Origin: Oreocharis arfaki
Lineage: Eukaryota; Chordata; Aves; Passeriformes; Paramythiidae
Assembly (NCBI GenBank): GCA_013398015.1
Contig: VZRR01010414.1
Span: 62,001-126,000, forward strand
Reading direction: 5' to 3'
DNA: 64,000 nucleotides
The notes under the pieces were generated by a model. The model saw only the letters and a program-made list of their open reading frames with translations, ran no database searches and was not told where the DNA came from. The first letter of the stretch is position 1, and every line of letters starts with the position of its first letter. This document shows, in pieces, positions 53,811 to 64,000 of the stretch. The position numbers were made by a program, and so were the translations under genes.

Positions 53811-56359
53811 GAGAACCTGTCTAAAATTCTGTGTCACAGCCATGGTCCCTGCTTCTGCACAGCGCGCTTGAGTGAAGAGTTATAACAGTGCCAAGGTCAG
53901 CACTGTGAGAGACGGGGGAAACAATGAGGGAGGGAAGTTTAGAACATATAAACAAACTGCAGAGGAGCACTTTGTATGTAACACTTGAAGGAGGAATGTA
54001 TTTCAAACATGACAATGCAATTTATTTTTTTTATCTGAATATTAGACCTGGTGCATTTTATAACAAATTATAACTATTTAATACTAATTAAATTAGGAAC
54101 TAATTATAACTATTTAATACTATTTAATCTAATCAGACTCTAGGATCTTCCTAGATGTACTGCTTAGGAAGCAAAATTTAGCTGATTTTCTCTTTTAAAT
54201 TTGAGTATTTTGACCAAAAAATGTGCAATGTAAAGCATTTTCTTATACTTAAAAATTAACAGGGTTACAAATTAGTTGTATCATAACTCAGGTTTTAAGT
54301 CAAAAGGAATGGGGGAAGAGTTTTCATTAGTTAGCAAGGGAAATTTTAAAAAATACAGATCCAAAGATCAGCTGCCATTTAACTGAAACTTATTGGCTGA
54401 GGAAAAGACATGCATGAATAACATATTTCTTTTTTCTTAAACAAGTAATTTCATATTAGACATTAGAAACAAAACATCTACTTTCAATGCTATGGTTGTT
54501 TAGCGTAAAACAAAAAATAATTTTAATTATTTTATTTGCCATACAGTCCTGCAAGGTAGCCCTAATCAAGGATCACTTTAAAAGCCTACAAAATCAGAAG
54601 TCTCCTATCACATTGGTCTAATGCATTTATCTCTAGGTCCCATGGGATTGATTCAACTGGATAAGTTACGCTAGCACACATTTACAGTCCAGTCACTTCG
54701 TTCAGAAAAACATCAGAAAATGTCATGTGGGTAAAATCTGATCCCAGCAGAGGCTTTGGGAGCTTTATTACCCAATTCTTTGGTACTCAAGTAATTGCCT
54801 CTCAATAAAAGTAAAGCAAAACACATGTAACTTCATGAGTCTGACCAATTATCCATCTGCAGGGGTATCTATCCACCTCCTGAGAATGCCATGTACACAA
54901 ATGATGACCTATTCATAATTTAGTATTGCTTAGAAAGGGTCAGGCTACTATGTTTAACTCTTTATAAAGCAGAGACCAAGCAAAGATGAAGTGCTAGTGA
55001 AAAGTAGCAAAGTGTCAGAAAGAACTCTAACATACAATTTGACAAGACAAAAATTATATTTACCCATTATTTCACCCATTATTCTTTACAGAAAATATGC
55101 TGTTCCCATCAAAATATTATGCTGAAATATCAAACATAAAATACTGCTATCAACAAAGCCATCAACTAACAAAACACTGACCGTAATTAAAAGCTATTAT
55201 TTCCATGTAGTAAGTGTGGACAACTAAATCTCTTCTGGGGAAAAAAACATTGTGGTTAATAAAGAGATTATTTTTGATGTGAAGAAATCAAATCCACTCT
55301 GGAACAATTACAAACCTTACTCTGAACAGTCTTTTGCCTCAGAGAGTGAATTAAAAGAATGATTGTACAAACAGCCATTCAGCAGAGCTCTTACTGTCCT
55401 AACTAATCCAAGGAGAGACTAAGCCAGACCCAGCTCTAATTAAAACTCATTGCCAGTGGCAGGAGAACATTAACATGATACATTTCCACTGCCATGTGTT
55501 TAGAAGCCACAGCCATTGAAAAGGACACTTGGACAAACAAAATGGAGCTTATGAATTCTTTCAGATAGCAATTCAATAGGAAACTTAAAAATATAGCTTA
55601 TTATTTTATTGTTTTTATTGATTTAACCTGGGACCAAAACACAGTAGTAAAAAGAAGCCGAAGCTATGGAAGATATTTTCTTATTCTATCTTTGCCACTT
55701 TGTATTGGGTCTCTGAACACAATGAACATGAAGTTTGTGTTACCAGACACCTGATACAAGAGGAGACAATGCGAGAGGAAATGATCACATGGGATGTACC
55801 ACAAAGAGGGTGTGGCCCCTCGTCCTTGTGTACTGGCAGCTCCTTGGACAGGGTCATGAGCCTCCACACTGCGTTGTAAATTCATGGCCAGACTACTACT
55901 AAAGCTCAGGCAGTTCAGGCACATTCTTATTTCCAGTTGTGTGTCTGTGGCCAAAATGGGTCTAAGTGTACCGTCAAAATCAAAAGGCAGGACAGCTCCC
56001 TTACCCAGAGGCCTTCCCAGATGAATTTATTACAGATGTGAGCTACTCTCTTGTGTAAATTCTATAAAATAAATACCTGAGAGGTGTCTAAGGAGGGTGC
56101 ATTTTGCTAATCTGGTTTACTTGGGAATTCAGTTTTATTCCAATCCTTTCAGGAAGACAGGGCTTGTCATGGAAAACAAACATAAATGAGTCCTAAAAAC
56201 CTTCTAGAGGAAGAGGACCTATGAAATGTATGGGTGAATATCACAACAAAACAAACTAGGCACCCAAAAAATACAATTTCTATTGAATGCCGTAAATGGG
56301 ATAAAATGTGTCCTGCTATAACTCTGCCAAAATGACAGTGGGTTTACTTTAATTAAAGA
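53811..56359. other. Intergenic sequence downstream of the kinase gene
   Basis: AT-rich; only the 36-bp tandem duplication stands out. No second TSSK copy was seen, although TSSK1 and TSSK2 lie side by side in several mammals. Confidence 0.65.
54066..54137. repeat. 36-bp tandem duplication, about two copies
   Basis: The AT-rich segment starting AATTATAACTATTTAATACT at 54066 recurs at 54102, a period of 36 bp; the second copy decays near 54130. It lies about 310 bp beyond the kinase stop. Confidence 0.8.
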
Positions 56360-56770
56360 CCATAGAATCGTATATTAACTAAGGCTGGAAAAGACCTCTA
56401 AGATCTCTGAGCCCCACCATTAAATCAGCACTACCAGGTCCACCACCAACCATGTCCCCAAGCACCTCATCTATGCATTTTTTGAAAACTTCCAGGGATA
56501 GTGATTCCACCATTTCCCTGGGCAGCCCATTCCAATGCTTGGGCACCCTTTCAGTGAAGAAATTTTTCCTGATGTCCAGTCTGAACCTTCACTGGCATAA
56601 CCTTCCTCTTGTCCTATTGCTCATTACCTGAGGGAAAAGACCGACCCTCCCCTGACTGCAGCCTCCTTTCAGGCACTTGTAGAGAGTTTTGAGGTCCCTC
56701 CAAGCCTCCTTTTCTCCAGTCTAAACAACCCCAGTTAACTCAGTTGCTCCTCAGTTCCCTCAGCTTCTAT
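56360..56770 (-). mobile_element. CR1 LINE 3' fragment, antisense
   Basis: The left end CATAGAATC is the complement of the CR1 terminal repeat. It is followed by complements of familiar CR1 3' segments: CAAGCACCTCATC, CCCTGGGCAGCCCATTCCA, GAAGAAATTTTTCCTGATGT and TTTTCTCCAGTCTAAACAAC. About 410 bp, 5' truncated, moderately diverged. Confidence 0.93.
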
Positions 56771-57602
56771 TTCCTCACATTCAATCAATACCATGTACCT
56801 AATACTGGTGAATGAAAATGGAGATTGTTGCAATCACTAATGTTTCAGATAAAAATTTAATTTGCACTTTCCTCTACACATTACAAATGATTAAGTGAGT
56901 TTTAGAATCATCTTTTCTGTAGCCAGAAGAGTCCACGCTTTCCTATCTTATATTGTTGGCAGTTAAAATTAATGGTTTTTATCTAACAGATACAGCAGTC
57001 ATAATAAATGTTTAAGATAACAATTTAAATTTTGTCTGTGTTAACATTACAATGTAAAGAATCCTAATTTTGTCTCGATAAATCAAAGATTAAACTCACT
57101 CAGACATTTTATCTTGCTTGCACTTAGAATAGTTAAAGAAATTCACTTTAAATATGAATGTCTTCATTTTATGAGCTTTGTTCATTTCCATATATTTAGT
57201 TTGAAAATAAAATTATTTCTAGTACTTACTGGAATGCTGCTAATGAAGCTATTGAATTAAGGGGGGGGTTTTGTCTATATCTAAAAATCACTTGAACTCA
57301 TTTGGAGGGGTTGGATTCTTAAATGAGAACCTGCCTCAATTTATGCTCCTTGCTATGGCACACAGAGCCATATGAACCACCATGAACATTCCATTTAAAA
57401 ATAAGGTTCAGAAAGCTACAATTTGTCAAAAATTCTCAGTACTATCCCTAGAAATACCATGCATAATATTTATTGAAGTATGAGTCTTCATACTTCAATG
57501 AAGCATTGTGAAGACAGCTTCACAACAAAATTTTTTAAGACTTCTTTCTGGTTCCTGCAAGAGTTTTTAGTTCAATGAGAATTGTTTTGCTCACACAGAT
57601 AC
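56771..57602. other. Intergenic spacer between CR1 and LTR-like segment
   Basis: AT-rich, with a G8 run near 57262 and the twin hairpins at 57472-57525. No gene seen. Confidence 0.65.
57472..57525. repeat. Two adjacent perfect hairpins
   Basis: Hairpin 1: ATTGAAGTATGA (57472-57483), loop GTCT, TCATACTTCAAT (57488-57499), 12-bp arms. Hairpin 2: TTGTGAAG (57506-57513), loop ACAG, CTTCACAA (57518-57525), 8-bp arms. They are 6 bp apart and about 80 bp left of the LTR-like segment. Confidence 0.95.
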
Positions 57603-58526
57603 TGTTTCCAAAATAAAACCTCAAAACAGGATCACAATGATCGCTGTAGAGCCGTTAGAAGTGCTTCAGACCACAAGACTCCCGTGGATAACTTTGTTGG
57701 TGGTACAAAAGGGTTTGATTTGGTGGAATTGCAGTGCATTTGCAGGCAGAGACCCACACCAATCTGACCGAGAACACATCGTCCAGGACAGCACATCCAT
57801 ATCCTGGAGCATCACTGTGTTTTCTCTAAATGGGCTTTATGTTTACTCTGCTGGGTGTGTGACGTGCTGCCCCCCTCCCTGCCCTGACAACCAGCGGGGC
57901 TCTGGTGCCTGCATCCAGCTTCCTGGGGACTCTGGGGACAGATGGCTTCGGGGCAGCCAAGGGCTGTCTGGAACAGTGACCCAGACGTCTTGCCACTATG
58001 CAAATATCACCATCAGGCAATCATTTTATTATAAACAGTGGACAGCCCAGGGCCCACTGAGCGCTCCTACATGGCAGTGGCTGCACTCCAGGAGATCCCC
58101 TTGGGTAGGGACGACTCTCAAGGTTACCCCTCAAGTCTGAAATATTCCTTGCCACAACAGATCCTCAGTAAGTGATCAATAGCTTGCTAATGTTTGAAAT
58201 CTTAGCTAAGTGATACAAAGGACTGACTGTGCACGTAAACTCCTTTAGACAGCAACCATTGATCAAATCTGAGCCTAGGACTGGATCCAGCTGCAGTCTG
58301 AGAAGAAGTTTAGAAAGCAAGGGCATCCTTCCTGAACCTCATGACTCAGTGGGAGGGTCTTCCTGACAGATTTTTCTGACCTTGTCCTTTAGGCAGTAAA
58401 TAGTCAAGTGTACCTTGTTAAATCACTCTCTCATTTACCATTTAATTTTGTTACCTCGCTGTCTTATGTCAACAAGGTTTACTGCTACTTCTCTCTCAAG
58501 TGGAGGGCATCACTCCACACATGACA
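57603..58526 (+). mobile_element. LTR-like segment of an avian endogenous retrovirus
   Basis: From memory, the right half (about 58030-58526) resembles a songbird ERV LTR: a TTATAAA TATA-like site (58029-58035), a segment around CAGATCCTCAGTAAGTGA, and an end reading GGGCATCACTCCACACATGACA in two parts. The left boundary is uncertain; a TGTTTCC at 57603 is one choice. The left half contains a 167-codon open frame (57637-58140) that could be U3 sequence read by chance or an internal retroviral remnant. I recognised no retroviral protein motif in it. No target-site duplication was found. Confidence 0.55.
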
Positions 58527-61500
58527 AGGTGCAGTGGATAGAGGGAACAGGTGAAAGGGGTTAACAGAGCAGCACTGGGGGGAATAAACATTGGAGGGAA
58601 TGAACATTTGCTGATTCTCCTAATACAGAAAAGGTAATAGCAAGTCATCTGTTGTGCCACTTGACAGCCTGTAAATGGATGAATGACTGCCTTTAATAGT
58701 GGTGGTATTTACTGCCTCAGAAACCTAATTCCTTTGACCTGAACAGAAATGGTCACAGTCGACAGAGCTACATTAATGCAACACTCAAATCTTCCTGAGC
58801 ACAGAACAATCCTACAAAAAACCCCAAGATTATTCACAAGACACAAACAGAACAAAAATTAATTTTTCAGAACCCAAGTGTTGAAAATTGTTTATGATAA
58901 ATTTTAATGGACCTGAATCAAAGTTCACTCAAGTCATTTGTAGTCCTTGGTGTTGGTATTTGTACCAGCACCTAAACCTTCATCTTATTTACAAAGATAA
59001 TTCATATTATGCTAAGTTTTACCCAAGCAATCTCTGCAAGATGAGAACATCTAGACACTTTAGGTACTTGATTTGCTAGCCTGTGTTAGATACCTAAGAT
59101 CAGCATAAGTCCCAAGCACATTGCAGCATTTAATGCCTTTATCTCACAATATCCTTGTAAAGAAGAGGAATAACATTATCTCAGCTTTACAAAGTGAAAC
59201 TGAAACAGAGTGAATGTGGAACTTTTAAAATATATTAAGGACTCAGATCCTATAAGGGCTGAGTGCCTGATTACTGTTAAAAATCTGAACATACATGTTA
59301 TACAAAGCCACTGAGTAACACAATCTGTGACAAAAGTGATATCAATCAAGAGCATTAAAATCATGAACTATAGTGAACTGCTACTACTGCTGCCTGTCTG
59401 TTTTTTCTGTCACTGATGAGGTCTAGCTAAAAAAAAAGAAAACAAAACAAAACACAGCAAAAAACCTCCACCAATGTCAAACCTCCTACTTCCATGTCTA
59501 GTTGAAATATGATTACTACAGTGTCTCTTTGTTACACACATCAAGCTATTCAAAGTTTGCCAAAGCTCTACTTCAAGTCACTTCTGCCTAGCATTACATA
59601 AAATTCTAAATATTCCAACATACACAAACCTAAAAAAATGAGCTAAATTTTCTTTATGCTTTAATCATTAATTTTCACTGTACAATCCCAAGATGTAAAA
59701 GTAAATAAAATGGAACAGGCTTGCTTGCTTGCTCTGCAGCATCAACTTCTAAAAGTTTATCCCTACCTGTCCTGCTCAACATCAGCAATCAGCCTTGAGA
59801 TGTCTTGTTTTTAAATACAGTTTAACACAGAACCATCAATCCAGCAAAGTACCTGTTAGGATACATTCACCTGCACTTTAAGAAAATTGTGTGGGTTAAT
59901 CAGAGAGAAATCTCTGCCTTTCTGATGCAAAGCTGTGAGCTTTAGATTATCTTAAAGCATGGGCAATCCACCAAGGAACTGCATATTCAGAGAGCTTTTA
60001 ATGAATATGTATACATCAGTCTTTTTATGATTTTCCTTAAAGGAAAATATTACATCAAAGCAAAGCTAGCTTGGCCTATTACAGAAATTATTTCTTCTGT
60101 ACGCTTCAATGCATTTCAGAAACAGGTTTTCTTAGTAATAAATATTTCCTACAAGGAGGAAGAAATGTTTAGTTCATTATTTTCCAAACAGGTTGAAGAA
60201 AAAAGGCCAAAATCTTATCTGGATTTGGTTAGACTATTGTGTTTTAAACTAAGCAGTGATACAAAAAAATAAAAATAAAATCACTTAAACCAGGCAAAAT
60301 AATGTTTTCTAGGACAGGTTGCTTCCATATCTACCCACAGGACCATGTACACAAAAGAATTAGGAGTGCCTGAATCTTCTGCTAACTTCACATTACTGCT
60401 GGTTCTGACACAGTCCACAACTCCAAGACTGTTCCTACAGTATTGTCTCCTTTGCCTTCTTATTCCCTTACATCCTTCCAAAGCATACTTTGCATTTCTG
60501 GGAAATATTACAGAATTCATGAATAGTTGTTCAATAGCAGGTTGAATGCACCGTATTGCTCACTGTTAAAAGGAAGATTTAAGAACAGTTCACAGTGTGT
60601 TCTAGTCTTGTGTCTAGTGTTCTTTCCTTTTGGTGTCCAGATGGGACTCCCGTTATCCTCCTTTTTTAGCTGTATGATTCATCACCAAAGGTTTCCCTCA
60701 TGCCTTTATTATAGCAGGTGTTCTATCCCTTAAATGTATTTGTATGGAAACCTATGGGAAAAAATATTGAACTAAAAAACTAAATAGAATGGAATCTAAA
60801 TTAAAACATTTTAAGTCTATGTTCTAGTATATTGACAACAGATATTAATATTATTACACTGAACTGTAGAAGAGGTCTCAAATCCTAATATTGTTGAACA
60901 ATAGCATAAATTTATTATATTCATGAGTGAAGATGCCTCAAGCAACCTGTAAAAAGAAGACAAAATACAAGCTAAATAAAATTTGGTTGTAGTGGTTTCT
61001 TGTCTTGAGGAGAAGGTTCACTCTAATTAGGCTGCCTTCTATGAGACCACAGTTTTATCTTCCTACGTGCTGTAAACTTTGCATCCTGTCATTACTGCCA
61101 GTAATTTCTGTAGAAACCACCACTAATGAATGTGAAAAACCAAGCAATGTAATCCAAAAAAACTGAAGTAGGAATCAGGAGGAATCTAGCAGGAAATTTC
61201 TGGGTATTCCTGTAGAAATTCAAAACTGCTTTTTACTCCATTAATTAGTTTCTACAGTTCTTAGGGTTTTCGGGTTTTTTTTTTTCCAGTCAAGACATAA
61301 ATCTCCCATAAGAAAAGAAAGCAAAAACCAACAGAACAAAAACACAGTAACGTTCCTAATGCTACAGTTAATTTGGCTAGTTAATTTGGATTTATCCTAA
61401 TTTCATATGTAACAGCTGTCTGCTTTTCTTCTCCCTTATTTTAGCTAAAGGATGTCAAAGCACATTTTCTACATAAGCGACAGCAGTTTTGGCCTCTGTT

Positions 61501-64000
61501 TACATGTTCTGCTGAAGCAGTAGCCCCAAAAGAGGCTGGGCCTTGTATGTACTGCTTATCATCTCAGAACTGAAAACATTGAATAGAGAGAATCTGAACT
61601 ACTTTGAAGTAATGCAAAGCAACTTCTTGATTGCCCAAAATTAACACCTTGTATAGCCACACTTTTCAGGTTAGCTTTTGGAAGGGAAACAGACACGTAA
61701 AGAGAGCCTAACCTCAGTCTTTACTAAAGTCACCGCAGTCAGGGCTAGTGAACCTCTGTCAACTGAGACTTCCCCAGAAACCGTAGCCAATTAAATTCTT
61801 TCTAGGATTTCATTTAGTGTGTGGGTCCAGAATTTCATTAAGTGGGTCCAGAGTGCCCACACCTACTCTAAAATAAAACCTTTCTCTCCTGCCAGTCCCA
61901 GTTAAAAAGATGGGGGGAAAGTGCTTTGGAGCTAACATTTCCCTTGAGAATGTTTCAGTGATGCAATAACAAGTTGGAGCCACACTCTCCTGCTGGACTC
62001 TCGGGTCTGATATTCCACAGGCTACTGCCTTGGATGCACCTCCCTCTCTTTCCAGCCCTCAACACATCCACATGTAAGGCACAGCAAAGATCTAGGTACC
62101 TGGAGGTGCACAGTCTTATGCTGTGCTCAACTACAAACACATTCTGATTTTCTGTAGAATCTCTCAGCATTTATTTCCAACATAAAAAATTGTATTGTTC
62201 TCGATTTTAACCTGGGGGCTTTGCTCAAAATTGGTGTTAAGCTTGAGAGTAATTAAATATGACACAAGTTAGTGTCAGGTTGGATTAGCTTTAACAAACT
62301 ACTGTAACAACAAAGAGGAAAATAAGGAAAAGATTGGATTTTCTAGTCACAAATATTCCTTCTCGTCTTTAGTGAAATTTCTAGAGACAAGGAACTGTGT
62401 CACAGCAACTGCAAATGCCAAAATACACTTTCAGATAATCCAGCAAAATCTGGTCATAAAACCGTCCCTCAGTGTTTGGAAATGCTACAAAACCCGATGT
62501 TCTCTCAGGTAAAGAGTCCAAATGACATCACCTCCATTTTCAGACCAAGGGCTGGATGTTCGTGTAACTTTTGCTGTTTTGCTTCGAATACAGAAATTGG
62601 CACTTTAGATGAAGTCATGAAAACACAAATTAAAGTTTACACTACAACAGCCACCAACTGTCATTTACTTCAAACTCCAAGAGTGTAACATTTTCCTTGC
62701 AGCACTGAGCAGAATTTCCCAATAATTTTAGTAAAATCATACATGCATTAATTACACAGAAGCAATCCATATAACATTACCACTTGCAGAGAACTTGTAT
62801 TTGGGGTTCACATTAAAAAAAAATGCTAGAATCAGCTCAGCTTCATGGATTAAAGAAAGAATAAGCATATTATGCTTTCTTACACCACGAATCTGTCTGG
62901 CAAGGAAGCCGAAATGACTGCTGGATGAATAAAAGCTATGTAAGAAATATAAGGGCTTTTCATATAAAACCATGTCACTAAGACAGTAAAATTGTACTAA
63001 ACAGCAGGACTTTCAGCAGTAAGAAATTATATGACTCAAGACAGTCACCTCTGGTTTGCTATCCTCTAGTTATGTTTTGATTTGAGGGGAATCACAAAAA
63101 ACCTTGGAAAGAGTAGAGCTGCAGACACTGACCCAAACTCCAACCCAGTTTTTCATGAGGCTGCTTCTTCTAGTCTAATGTGTGCAACTAGAAAAACACA
63201 AGGCAAAAGGAAGATCAAACCCATAATGAAGTGCAACATTCATAAACATTCTGAAGTAAACTAGCGTATTTCAAAATAATCACTAATAAATTTATATTTA
63301 AGTTTCATTTACAAAGTGATTGCTTTAGAAACAGGGTGTCTGAGCAATGCTGGACTGCTGCACCGTAGCAAGAATTGGTACAACAGAAGTTATATCTCAA
63401 AGGGGATGTTTTTGCTCCTCCTGTTTAAGTCCTTACTTTTGGTAAGTTTTACTGGATAGATGGTGTCACTGTTTACCTTTCCACAGTTCAGAAAAGGCAC
63501 TCACTGTCTGAATGGGAACCTTTTCCTCAAATCCAAAATATACCCATGGAATAAAATACTATCATGAAAGCTTTAACCTATCATAAACATGAATGCTGTA
63601 GTAAAATAAGGTTTTAAATACAAGGGTAAGAAAATCTGCTTTAAAAGCTGAACACTTCAGAATGCACAAAAAAAAAAATCTTTCCTAAACATTAAGGGCT
63701 GCCATCCCTGTACCTGCTGAATGTTTTCCAGGAAACAAACTTTCCATTCAGTTATAAACTACTACAGATCTAGAAATACTCAGAGACATGTTCCTCGAAA
63801 GTAGAAATCCCCAGTGAGTCACTCACAGACACTATTGAGTTTCCCATTATTTGCTCATGGAGGTACAATTTTTCTCAGTTAAGCTGATGTTCCAGTTCAC
63901 AGCTAAGGCAAAAGAAAACTGCTGGTAAACATGCAATTCAAATATAGCAAGATACTGTTTCTACCAGGAACAAGTACTCCTCATAAAGCATATTGATACC
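58527..64000. other. Intergenic AT-rich sequence
   Basis: No gene or known transposon recognised. A small imperfect tandem duplication (GTGGGTCCAGA core, about 61,808-61,852) and an A-rich tract (59,427-59,466) are the only structures noted. Confidence 0.65.

Overview
The window looks like bird nuclear DNA. The evidence is fragments of CR1 LINEs, including two with the 3' end of tandem TTCTATGATT-type units; three LTR-like elements, one of which matches a very common bird endogenous-retrovirus LTR that I recall; AT-rich and gene-poor sequence; and one intronless vertebrate-type testis-specific kinase gene. A neoavian bird, perhaps a songbird, is the best guess, but the order is not proven by anything here.

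Layout: 1-52.4 kb is essentially intergenic, with no recognisable exon. It holds a short CR1 3' end (about 6.85 kb), a solo-LTR-like element with an internal 37-bp repeat array (about 9.27-9.76 kb), an old CR1 on the minus strand (about 19.1-19.4 kb), a pair of diverged direct repeats about 1.05 kb apart (23.6 and 24.6 kb), an internally deleted CR1 (25.1-25.4 kb), an AT microsatellite (28.5 kb), an A/CAA-rich tract containing the only N (38.5-38.7 kb), two perfect hairpin palindromes (40.7 and 45.1 kb), a minus-strand LTR (49.05-49.6 kb) and a CT microsatellite (50.05 kb).

The only convincing gene is at 52,759-53,754 (+): a complete 331-codon intronless TSSK1/TSSK2-type serine/threonine kinase with all main catalytic residues. 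Its usual role in vertebrates is in late spermatid development. A CRE-like site, a TATA-like site and an ATTAAA lie at plausible distances, but these are weak evidence alone.

The right flank holds a 36-bp tandem duplication (54.07 kb), a minus-strand CR1 (56.36-56.77 kb), two adjacent perfect hairpins (57.47-57.53 kb) and a plus-strand LTR-like segment (about 57.6-58.5 kb) carrying a 167-codon open frame. The rest (58.5-64 kb) is anonymous AT-rich sequence.

I found no tRNA, rRNA, CRISPR array, operon or multi-gene system. The most notable items are the kinase, the hairpins, the repeat pair and the LTR repeat array. Identifications of repeats are by eye and from memory; no database was searched.
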